This document shows, one piece after another, positions 18,401 to 26,300 of a stretch of 43,752 bases of DNA (positions within the stretch are counted from its first letter, which is position 1; each line of letters opens with the position of its first letter). Made by a program: the position numbers and the translations under genes. Under the pieces are notes generated by a model, which did no database searches, had not been told where the DNA came from, and worked only from the letters and a program-made list of their open reading frames with translations. Source of the stretch: an uncultured Bacteroidales bacterium (GTDB taxonomy: Bacteria; Bacteroidota; Bacteroidia; Bacteroidales; Bacteroidaceae); NCBI GenBank assembly GCA_947303715.1, contig CAMYYY010000022.1, forward strand, positions 1-43,752, read 5' to 3'.

Positions 18401-18752
18401 TCAGAGCCGTCTGCCCGCCAAAAGCCAGCATGATGCCGTCGGGACGTTCCCGCCGAATCACCATCTCTACCCACTCAGGGGTCACAGGCAGATAATATAC
18501 CCTGTCGGCTATCCCCTCTGTGGTTTGTACCGTTGCCACGTTGGGATTAATCAGCACGGTTTCGCATCCCTCTTCGCGCAGAGCCTTCAATGCCTGCGTA
18601 CCCGAATAGTCGAATTCGCCAGATTGACCTATCTTCAGGGCTCCCGAACCTAACACCAGAATTTTTCTCTTCTTCACGTTGACTAATTCTTCGTCTGTTA
18701 CGACTCGACCATCTAAGCGAGTTTGATGGTTCTCGCTGCTTCGTCCGTTCAT
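15456..18752 (-). CDS. carB: Carbamoyl-phosphate synthase large subunit
   Basis: 1098 residues (about 1073 is usual). It makes carbamoyl phosphate for arginine and pyrimidines from bicarbonate, ATP and ammonia channelled from CarA. Two ATP-grasp halves are clear: VLGSGALKIGQSGEFDYSG with GGQTALNCG, and VLGSGAYRIGSSVEFDWC with GGQTPNTLAPAL. The C-terminal MGS-like allosteric domain includes VVNIPKNHTPRELENGYRIR. The ATG overlaps the carA stop (ATGA), supporting this start. The first ~24 residues (NGRSSENHQTRLDGRVVTDE) are not family sequence; they are encoded by a 61-bp dispersed repeat also found in asnB. A GTG at codon 26 (VKKRKI) would give a standard N-terminus. Confidence 0.96.
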   Translation of the reverse strand: MNGRSSENHQTRLDGRVVTDEELVNVKKRKILVLGSGALKIGQSGEFDYSGTQALKALREEGCETVLINPNVATVQTTEGIADRVYYLPVTPEWVEMVIRRERPDGIMLAFGGQTALNCGVSLARSGTLERYGVRVLGTPVEAIIRTEDRDLFAAAMHETDAPTPRSVAVTTPAEALEAAKAMGYPVMVRAAYALGGLGSGFCRTDDELTALVGSAFSYAPQVLVEESLQGWKEIEYEVVRDRYDNCVTVCNMENIDPLGIHTGESIVAAPSQTLSDAEYHLLRRTAIRIVRQLGIVGECNVQYALDPDGREGFRVIEVNARLSRSSALASKATGYPLAFVAAKLALGYGLDELPNSVTGVTTACFEPALDYVALKLPRWDLGKFSGVSHLLGSSMKSVGEVMAIGRTFEEALQKGMRMVGQGLQGFEVDERNSVDTDKLDNALSAPTDKRLLAIAQAFEQGYTVERLHGLTHIDPWFLSRMENIHRMAEMLRRSTASIPPTLQLRLAKQLGFSDSQIGRLTGKSEDSIRRIRKEAGIVPVVKQIDTLAGEYPARTNYLYLTYHGTTDDIAPLPREEKGAVIVLGSGAYRIGSSVEFDWCEVSAIKRIRERGYRAVTVNCNPETVSTDYDMSDRLYFEELTLERVLDICEVENPRGVVVSVGGQTPNTLAPALAAQGVPLLGTSASSIDMAEDRGKFSALCDRLGIGQPRWRELTSTEAIREFVREVGWPVMIRPSYVLSGAAMRVVSNEAELENALRDAAAVSSDHPVVVTEFIERAKEVEIDAVAQDGQVKLYAISEHVEFAGVHSGDATVVFPAQKLYVGTLRQVKRITRQIAGALHISGPFNIQFLAKDGGLRVIECNLRASRSMPFVSKMTGHDFIALATDIMLGEQSSSPAEGCRYADIDYVGVKVAQFSFARLLRADPVLGVDMASTGEAVGMGDTFHEALLKGMLSVGYRIPRRGGGILLSSGPAESKVELTDAARKLANAGYRLYATSGTAAFLTAEGITDITVVHWPDSAQKPNVMEYLTDGRLDLVVNIPKNHTPRELENGYRIRRTAIDHNVPLITNARLAAAFIEAFCKVPIALPLVKHRGEYGY
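18689..18749 (-). repeat. Dispersed repeat, copy at the carB 5' end
   Basis: A 61-bp tract starting right after the carB ATG. Its first and last ~20 bp are about 80-90 percent identical to the tract at 31287-31351 inside asnB (shared cores CTTCGTCYGT, CGACTCG, TCTCGCTGCTYCGTCCGTT), with indels in the middle. Confidence 0.65.
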
Positions 18753-19867
18753 AGCATGTTCACAAACTGGTCAAACAAATCTTCTGTATCGGTGGGTCCA
18801 CCAGACGCCTCGGGATGGAACTGAACGGCAAAGAAAGGCTTCGATGTATGACGGATACCTTCGACTGTGCCATCGTTGACATTTTCATAGAGGCATTCCC
18901 AATCGTCAGGCAGTGAGGCCGCATCAACAGCATAACCATGATTCTGCGCGGTGACAAAGCAACGGTGAGTACCCGCGAGGCGTACGGTATGGTTGTGTCC
19001 GCGATGTCCGTAAGTCATCTTGTATGTCTTTGCGCCTGCTGCTAAAGCCATCAATTGATGGCCAAGACAGATGCCCATAACAGGGCGGTCATCATGAGTC
19101 AGCATTGTGCGGAGGTGCCCGATGGTAGGAATACAGACGGCAGGGTCGCCTGGACCGTTAGAAATAAGCAATCCATCATAGTCGTCAGAAGTGAAATCGT
19201 AGTCCCAAGGCACTATTCGGACGGAAATACCGCGTTGCAACAGACAACGCAGAATGTTCATTTTTACCCCGCAGTCCACCAGCAAAACACGGCGATGGCC
19301 ATCGCCATAGTCTATCACACGGTCGGTGGATACCTCTGCCACAAGGTTTTTGTTCTCTTGCCTGCTTGCCTGCTTGTCCGTCTGCCCGTCCTCTATTTCT
19401 ATTTCCGCCGTCATTGTTCCTCGTGAGCGGAGATGCTGCGTTAGCCGTCGTGTGTCGATACCGCAAAGGGCAGGAACACGTTCGTCATGTAGCCATTCGC
19501 CCAAACTGCCAGCCGCATCGTAGTGGCTGAAGGCAGCCGAATAGTCGGCACAGATGATGGCAGCACATTGTATGCGTTCCGACTCAAAGACCCCATCAAT
19601 ATGTTGACTTGTTAACCTATTTACTTGTTGACCTTCTTTTTTGATACGTGGGGGAACGCCGTAGTTCCCAATCATGGGATAGGTGAAGGCTAGTATCTGT
19701 CCCCGGTAGGAAGGGTCGGTGAGGCTCTCGGGGTAGCCAGTCATGGCGGTACAGAAGACCATCTCGCCGGCTGTGGGCTGTTCATAGCCAAAAGAATAGC
19801 CTTCGAACACGGTGCCGTCCGCCAGACGCAGCACTCCCCCCCTCATTTCATTGATTTCATTCTTCAT
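18749..19867 (-). CDS. carA: Carbamoyl-phosphate synthase small subunit
   Basis: 372 residues. CarA hydrolyses glutamine and passes ammonia to CarB. N-terminal CPSase_sm domain: LRLADGTVFEGYSFG, AMTGYPESLTDPSYRGQI. C-terminal class I amidotransferase: ISNGPGDPAVC, nucleophile Cys in VMGICLGHQLMALAAG, and FAVQFHPEASGGPTDTE. Two low-complexity segments coincide with 8-bp tandem repeats in the DNA: residues 79-89 (QQVNRLTSQHI) and about 161-171 (QTDKQASRQEN), both in loops between conserved blocks. The ATGA overlap with carB couples the subunits. A 59-bp A/T-rich repetitive spacer separates it from dapL. Confidence 0.96.
   Translation of the reverse strand: MKNEINEMRGGVLRLADGTVFEGYSFGYEQPTAGEMVFCTAMTGYPESLTDPSYRGQILAFTYPMIGNYGVPPRIKKEGQQVNRLTSQHIDGVFESERIQCAAIICADYSAAFSHYDAAGSLGEWLHDERVPALCGIDTRRLTQHLRSRGTMTAEIEIEDGQTDKQASRQENKNLVAEVSTDRVIDYGDGHRRVLLVDCGVKMNILRCLLQRGISVRIVPWDYDFTSDDYDGLLISNGPGDPAVCIPTIGHLRTMLTHDDRPVMGICLGHQLMALAAGAKTYKMTYGHRGHNHTVRLAGTHRCFVTAQNHGYAVDAASLPDDWECLYENVNDGTVEGIRHTSKPFFAVQFHPEASGGPTDTEDLFDQFVNML
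19356..19387 (-). repeat. Degenerate octamer repeat inside carA
   Basis: Four 8-bp units on the plus strand (TCTTGCCT, GCTTGCCT, GCTTGTCC, GTCTGCCC) encode the Gln/Lys/Ser-rich segment QTDKQASRQEN of CarA. Confidence 0.65.
19602..19633 (-). repeat. Octamer tandem repeat inside carA
   Basis: Four 8-bp units read on the minus strand as GGTCAACA, AGTAAATA, GGTTAACA, AGTCAACA; they encode QQVNRLTSQHI in CarA. Confidence 0.8.
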
Positions 19868-19926
19868 TCATCATTTTTATTTTTTAATTCTTCATTTTTA
19901 ATTTTTAATTCTTCATTTTTAATTTT
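19868..19926 (-). repeat. A/T-rich direct repeat in the dapL-carA spacer
   Basis: The unit TTAATTCTTCATTTTTAATT occurs twice in tandem (plus-strand reading) and a third partial copy leads into the carA start region. No promoter of the TAnnTTTG type is visible, so carA is probably read from the operon promoter. Confidence 0.6.
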
Positions 19927-21132
19927 CTAAATCTTTATTACCCTTTCCATGCAGTCCATGGCTTCACGTGCATCATCGGCATCGGCGAAGGCCGAGAGGC
20001 GGAACCGCCCTCTTCCGCAGGCTCCGAAGCCCTCGCCTGGGGTTACAACCACCCCTGCCTCATGAAGCATCAGGTCGAAGAACGTCCAGGAATCCATCCC
20101 CTCAGGGGTATGTGCCCAGATATAGGGTGAATGCAGGCCTCCGCAGGGGCGAAGCCCCATCTGCTGCAGGCGCTCCCGTATCATCCGCGCCGTACTCAGG
20201 TAATGGTCTGTCTGAGCCTGTACCGTGGCCCGTCCTTCACGAGTGCAAACAGCTTCGGCTGCTCGCTGGCTGACGTAGGAGGCACCATTGAACTTACATC
20301 CTTGCCGTCGCTCCCATAGGGAGGCGAGGCGGACGGAGGCACCATTGGAGGCGGTGACGTGTAGTTCGTGGGGAATGACGGTATAGGCACAGCGTACCCC
20401 TGTAAAACCAGCTGTCTTGGAAAAGCTGCGGAATTCTATGGCACAATGCCGCGCACCCTCAATCTCAAAGATGGAATGGGGCAGGGCCGCATCGCGGATG
20501 AAGGCTTCATAGGCGGAGTCGTAAAGGATGATGGTTCCCGTTCGGAGTGCATAGTCCACCCAGCGGGTAAGCGCTTCGCGTGTGATGACGGCACCCGTAG
20601 GATTGTTGGGGTAGCAGAGATAGACGATGTCCAAACGACGGTCGTCAGGCGGGAGGGGGACGAAGTCGTTATCCTCGTCCGAAGGCAGTCCTATGACTGT
20701 CCGTCCGCTCATCACATTCGTATCGACATAGACAGGATAGACGGGGTCGGGGATGCCCACTACGGCTGTCGGGCTGAAGAGGTCTGTGATGTTTCCCGTG
20801 TCGCTCTTGGCGCCATCACTGACATAGATTTCGTCGGGCGAGACCACGACACCCCGCGAGGCATAGTCTTGTCGGGCGATGGCTTCGCGCAGCCAGAGGT
20901 AGCCCCGCTCTGGACCATAGCCGCGGAAAGTGTCGGCGTGAGAGAGGTCGTCAACGGCGCGATGCATAGCACTGATCACACAAGGGACCAGCGGACAGGT
21001 GACATCGCCGATGCCCATCCGGATAATCCTCGCCTGAGGCGACGACTGGGTGTGGGCGCGGACGCGCTTCTCTATTTCTTGAAACAGATAACGTCCGTCA
21101 AGCCGCAGGAAATTCTCATTAACAATAGACAT
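19927..21132 (-). CDS. dapL: LL-diaminopimelate aminotransferase
   Basis: 401 residues. DapL converts tetrahydrodipicolinate directly to LL-diaminopimelate, using glutamate as amino donor and PLP as cofactor. Visible marks: N-terminal VNENFLRLDGRYLFQEIEKR, IRMGIGDVTCPL, SDGAKSDTGNI, CYPNNPTGAVIT, ILYDSAYEAFI and the PLP lysine in RSFSKTAGFTGVRCAY. Length matches the family (about 400-410). It is 5 bp after dapF, which acts on its product; both support lysine and peptidoglycan synthesis. Their place in a glutamate-producing operon fits the donor requirement. Confidence 0.95.
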   Translation of the reverse strand: MSIVNENFLRLDGRYLFQEIEKRVRAHTQSSPQARIIRMGIGDVTCPLVPCVISAMHRAVDDLSHADTFRGYGPERGYLWLREAIARQDYASRGVVVSPDEIYVSDGAKSDTGNITDLFSPTAVVGIPDPVYPVYVDTNVMSGRTVIGLPSDEDNDFVPLPPDDRRLDIVYLCYPNNPTGAVITREALTRWVDYALRTGTIILYDSAYEAFIRDAALPHSIFEIEGARHCAIEFRSFSKTAGFTGVRCAYTVIPHELHVTASNGASVRLASLWERRQGCKFNGASYVSQRAAEAVCTREGRATVQAQTDHYLSTARMIRERLQQMGLRPCGGLHSPYIWAHTPEGMDSWTFFDLMLHEAGVVVTPGEGFGACGRGRFRLSAFADADDAREAMDCMERVIKI

Positions 21133-21137
21133 AATTA

Positions 21138-21995
21138 TTATTCACAAATCTCAATTTTTCCTTCAAACACCAAAGTGGCGGGCCCAGTCATCAGCACCTC
21201 ACGGCTGTCAGGATCCCAACTGACGGCGAGTGTCCCACCATCCATGATGACCTGGCAGTCGCAGGGGTCGGTATATCCTTGCATGGCCGATGCCACCGCC
21301 GTGGCACAGGCGCCCGTGCCGCAGGCGCGGGTGATGCCGCTACCTCGCTCCCATACGCGCATCCGTATATGACGGCGGTCCATCACCTGTGCGAACTCTA
21401 TGTTTGCCCCGCCCGGGAACATGGGACTCCGTTCCATCAGCGGCCCGATCTCCGATACATGCGCCTTCTCGGCATCCGTGACAAACATCACCAGATGAGG
21501 GTTACCCATGTCAATGGCTGTGCACACGGTAGGCCCCTCGCCTATGTCGATTGTCTCGCCTATCCACGGGGATTTCTGTCCGTCTCCCCGTACCACATCC
21601 AGCGGAACGCCTGCGCCCATACTTACGGTAACACTGCTAATCTTTCCGTCAGCTCCGGGATGAAGCGTAAGATACTTGATCCCCGCGAGCGTCTCAAGCG
21701 TGATATCCGTCTTCGCGGTTAGACCCTTGTCGTGAACATATTTACCTACACAGCGTGCCCCATTGCCACACATCTGTGCCTCTGAGCCGTCGGCATTCAG
21801 GATGCGCATGCTGAAATCAGCCTTCCGGGAGGGGGCGATGAGGATGAGTCCGTCAGCGCCAATGCCCGTATGACGGTCGCTGAGGAGGACAGACAACTTT
21901 GCAGGGTCGGCATCCCGTGGCAGCAGCGGCGCCCAGACATAAATATAGTCGTTGCCCAAGCCGTGCATCTTTGTGAATCGTATAACTCTGGCCAT
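21138..21995 (-). CDS. dapF: Diaminopimelate epimerase
   Basis: 285 residues. DapF interconverts LL- and meso-diaminopimelate without cofactor by a two-cysteine mechanism: Cys76 in AQMCGNGARCVG and Cys225 in TRACGTGACATAVAS. The start FTKMHGLGNDYIYV is typical. It is 14 bp after gltD and 5 bp before dapL in the same direction, so it is part of the same transcript. Confidence 0.97.
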   Translation of the reverse strand: MARVIRFTKMHGLGNDYIYVWAPLLPRDADPAKLSVLLSDRHTGIGADGLILIAPSRKADFSMRILNADGSEAQMCGNGARCVGKYVHDKGLTAKTDITLETLAGIKYLTLHPGADGKISSVTVSMGAGVPLDVVRGDGQKSPWIGETIDIGEGPTVCTAIDMGNPHLVMFVTDAEKAHVSEIGPLMERSPMFPGGANIEFAQVMDRRHIRMRVWERGSGITRACGTGACATAVASAMQGYTDPCDCQVIMDGGTLAVSWDPDSREVLMTGPATLVFEGKIEICE

Positions 21996-22009
21996 CGGAT
22001 GGTTCTTAT

Positions 22010-23353
22010 TTAGGAGTTCAGGTATTCGTCCACACGAGTTGCAGTTTCGCGTCCGCTTGCTATGGCACGCACCACAAGGCTGGCGCCGTTCTTGGCATCG
22101 CCTGCCAAAAACACATTTTCGGCATACTGGGGATGTTGGGGCTTGAGGAATCCCATAGCCAGCAGCACCATATCGCAGTCTATCGTTTCCTTCTGCCCAG
22201 TCGGTTTCATCTGCGGGCGACTATCATTGGGCGACGTTGTCCACTCCACGGTTTCTACCCGAGCGCCCCTGACGTTTCCCTTGCCGTCATCGAGGAACTC
22301 CGTTGTCGCCAGGCACCAGCGTCGCTCACAACCTTCCTCATGGCTTGTAGTGGTTTTGAGAATATTGGGCCACTGTGGCCAGGGCGTTGCGGGATTATAG
22401 CCCACAGGTGGTTGGGGCATAATCTCAATTTGAGTAACACTCAAGGCACCTTGACGGTGGCAGGTTCCTATGCAGTCACTACCCGTGTCACCACCGCCTA
22501 TCACTAGCACCCTCTTACCCTTGGCCGATACGGTCTCCTCTGGACTGAACTCCTGTCCTGCCAAACGCAGGTTCTGTTGCGTAAGCATTTGGAGAGCAAA
22601 ATATATGCCTTTCAGTTCACGTCCCGGAATCTTGAGGTCACGAGCAATGGGTGTTCCGGTGGAGATAACGTATGCATCGTATCCTGCAGGCAGATTGTTT
22701 AGGTCAACTGTAGTGTTGTACTGGAACTTAATGCCCTCCTGCTCCATGAGCTTGATACGTCGGTCTACGACATATTTGTCAAGTTTGAAGTTTGGTATGC
22801 CATAACGCACTAATCCTCCAGCGGAAGGCATACGGTCTATCAGGGTCACTTCATAACCCTTGCGGTTCAGGCAGGCAGCTGCAGAGAGACCTGCCGGGCC
22901 AGCACCAATTACAGCAACCTTCTTGCCGTTATATGAATAGGTGGAAGGCTTGACATAACCCTCACGGAAAGCGTGTTCTATAATGGAGCACTCGTTTTCA
23001 CGCACGGTCACTGGAGCATCTATGCAAAGGTTCAGGGCACAACTTTTTTCACAAAGCGCAGGGCATACGCGGCCCGTGAACTCCGGGAAGTCATTGGTGG
23101 CGATGAGCAGTTTGTAAGCCAGTTCCCACTTGCCTTTATAGACGGCGTCCTGCCATTCGGGTTGTTTGTTTCCTAATGGGCAGGCCCAGTGGCAGAACGG
23201 CACGCCACAGTCCATACAACGCGATGCCTGCAGTTGACGGCTGCCGTCACCCAGTGTCTGTTCCACTTCACCGAAATCGGCTATCCGCTCATGTATGGGC
23301 CGATGGCCGGCATCCTGACGGGGTACGGTTAGAAAAGCTTTTGGATTTCCCAT
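22010..23353 (-). CDS. gltD: Glutamate synthase small (beta) subunit
   Basis: 447 residues. GltD oxidises NAD(P)H and passes electrons to GltB for GOGAT. The N-terminal domain has two clusters of Cys for 4Fe-4S centres: ASRCMDCGVPFCHWACPLGN and GRVCPALCEKSCALNL. The FAD-binding motif is VIGAGPAGLSAAACLNRKG; the NAD(P)H domain is VIGGGDTGSDCIG; the C-terminal FAD contact is ENVFLAGDAKNGASLVVRAI. It follows gltB by 26 bp and precedes dapF by 14 bp. Confidence 0.96.
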   Translation of the reverse strand: MGNPKAFLTVPRQDAGHRPIHERIADFGEVEQTLGDGSRQLQASRCMDCGVPFCHWACPLGNKQPEWQDAVYKGKWELAYKLLIATNDFPEFTGRVCPALCEKSCALNLCIDAPVTVRENECSIIEHAFREGYVKPSTYSYNGKKVAVIGAGPAGLSAAACLNRKGYEVTLIDRMPSAGGLVRYGIPNFKLDKYVVDRRIKLMEQEGIKFQYNTTVDLNNLPAGYDAYVISTGTPIARDLKIPGRELKGIYFALQMLTQQNLRLAGQEFSPEETVSAKGKRVLVIGGGDTGSDCIGTCHRQGALSVTQIEIMPQPPVGYNPATPWPQWPNILKTTTSHEEGCERRWCLATTEFLDDGKGNVRGARVETVEWTTSPNDSRPQMKPTGQKETIDCDMVLLAMGFLKPQHPQYAENVFLAGDAKNGASLVVRAIASGRETATRVDEYLNS

Positions 23354-23379
23354 AATACTTGTTAGTTAAGAGTTTAGAA

Positions 23380-26300
23380 TTAATAATCTCGCTGCAGGCT
23401 GTCAATTTTCTGCTGTAGTGCCTTCATCTTCTCCTGCTGGAGTATGCGGCGGTATTCGATAGGGGTGACTTGGATGAACTCGGCGACATAGTGCGCCCAA
23501 TCGTCAAGGATGCGCCTCGCTAGGGGTGAGCCCGTATAGAAGTAATGCTTCTCTATCAGACTACGCAACTCGTCACGGGCGGCCTTGTCCTCAATCAGGT
23601 CAAGCTCTATCATGTCCATGTTGCAGTAATAGTCGAAGTCGTGATTCTTGTCCCAGACATAAGCTAGACCACCCGACATTCCTGCCGCGAAATTTCTGCC
23701 TGTAGTGCCGAGCACAACCACGCGACCGCCTGTCATATACTCGCAGCAATGGTCGCCCGTACCTTCGACAACGGCAGTAGCACCTGAGTTGCGTACGGCA
23801 AAGCGCTCGCCCACACGGCCGCAGATGAACAGCTCGCCGCTGGTGGCACCATATAGGATGGTGTTGCCGGCAATAATGTTTTCCGATGCATCGAACGTGG
23901 ATACGGCTGGCGGGCGTATGGCTATCCGACCCCCAGAGAGTCCTTTGCCCACGTAGTCGTTCGTTTCGCCCTCGAGGCGGAAAGTCACACCCCGCATCAG
24001 GAATGCGCCGAAGCTTTGGCCTGCAGAACCACGGAAACGGACGTCGATGGTGTCGTCGGGCAGGCCGTCGTGGCCGTACTGGCGGGCAATGACGCCTGAT
24101 AGCATGGCACCCGTCGAACGGTCGGTACCCGTAATATCATAGGATAGTTCAACTTTTGTGCCGCCTGCTATAGCCGGAGCGGCAGCAGCTATGAGTTTGC
24201 GGTCTAACACATCTTCTATCAAATGATGCTTTCCGTCCGCTATGGAAGAAGCGACGGGGTAAGGACAGCCGGCCGGGCGTCGGATTGCAAATCCGCCAGA
24301 ACAGAGCAGGCGGCTGAAGTCCAAGTGGCGTGTCTTCTCGGTGAATTTGCTCGTATCGATTTCAATAAGGTCTGTTCGGCCTATAATATCGGTAAAGCGT
24401 GTGAAACCCAATTGGGCCAATAGCTCCCGCACGCCCTCGGCCATGAACCTATAGTAATTAATAAGGTACTGGCTGTGGCCACGGAAATGGGCACGCAATG
24501 TGGGGTCCTGCGTGGCCACGCCTACCGGGCAGGCGTTGGTATGGCATTTTCGCATGAGCAGACAACCCAGCACAATGAGCTGTGCCGTTCCGAATCCGAA
24601 CTCACCGGCACCGAGCAACGCCATGGCGATGACGTCACGCGGAGTTTTCAACTGCCCGTCAACCTGAACCTCTATCTCACCCCGCAGACCGTTACGGACG
24701 AGCGTCTGCTGTGTTTCTGAGAGTCCAATTTCAGGCGACACCCCGGCATAACGTATGGATGAGGCGGGTGATGCTCCTGTTCCGCCCTCGGAACCAGATA
24801 TAACCACCAAGTCAGCCTTAGCCTTAGCTACACCTGCGGCAATGGTGCCCACACCGCTCTCGGCCACCAGCTTGACGCTGATTTTGGCCGAGGGGTTCAC
24901 ATTACGGAGGTCGAAGATGAGCTGTGCCAGATCTTCGATGGAATAGATGTCGTGATGAGGCGGAGGCGATATAAGTGAAATGCCAGCAATGGAGTTACGC
25001 GTACGGGCAATTACGTCGTCTACCTTGAATCCTGGCAACTGACCTCCCTCACCCGGCTTTGCACCTTGGGCAATTTTAATCTGTATCTCCTCAGCGTTAA
25101 CCAGATACTCCGCTGTTACGCCGAAGCGGCCTGAAGCTACCTGTTTAATCTTGCTGCTCAGCGAAACGCCGCCGACAGTTGTGTGGAAACGTGCGCTGTC
25201 CTCGCCGCCTTCACCCGTGTTGCTGCGTGACTCAAGCGTGTTCAGTGCAATGGCAATAGCCTCGTGAGCTTCCTTACTGATGGCGCCGAACGACATGGCG
25301 GCACCAATAAAACGCTTGACGATATTCTCGGCTGGTTCAACTTGTTCCAAAGGAATGGGGTTGGTCTTGAACTTGAAGAAGTCACGCAGGAATAGAGGTT
25401 CCTTACGGTCGTCAACGATGGAGCAGAACTCTTGGAACTTCTTATAGCTGCCCAGACGGGTGGCCAGCTGAAGCGTGGCAATGGCTTCAGGTGTCCATGC
25501 GTGGCGGATTCCGTCCTTGCGGAAAGCGTACTGGCCTATGAACGGTAATACATCATCGGGTTCGGATGGACCGAATCCTTGAGCATGCATTCGTAAGGCA
25601 TCAGTACAGATGCCGTCTAAAGTCACACCTCCGATGGTCGAGGAAGCTGTTCCAAAATAGGTGGAAAGCAGTTCCTCGCTTAAACCAATAGATTCGAAAA
25701 TTTTGGCACCACGGTATGAGCGTATAGTGCTAATACCCATTTTGCTAAGTATCTTCTTTAGGCCTTTATCAACGGCTTTGATATAGTTATGTTGGGCTGT
25801 TTCGTAGTCAAGCTGCAGGTCGCCCCGACGGACAAGGTCGTCTATGACGGCAAATGCCATATAGGGATTCACGGCACTGGCTCCGTAACCCAGCAGCAGA
25901 GCTGCGTGCATGACTTCACGAATCTCACCACTCTCCACAATCAGAGCCGTCTGAACACGCTTTTGGATGGACACCAAATAATGATGTATGGCGCTTACTG
26001 CAAGCAGCGATGGGATGGCTGAGTGGGACTCGTCGATACTGCGGTCACTCAGTATGATATAGTTGATGCCGGCATCGACAGACTGCTCAGCTTTGCGACA
26101 CAGATCTTTCAGGGCATCGGCCATCCCCTGAACACCTTTCTCCTTGTCAAACAGGATGGGTAGAACCTCTGTGTTGAATCCCTTGTAGCGTATGTTGCAG
26201 AGGGTATCAAGCTCTGTGTTAGTAAGAACCGGTTGTGGCAGACGCACCATCTTGCAGTGGTCTTCGCTGGGAGTGAGGATGTTCATTCCTACCGCACCAA

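Noticed and set aside
20368..21372. 334-codon plus-strand ORF opposite dapL/dapF
   Set aside because: Shadow of two recognised genes on the other strand.
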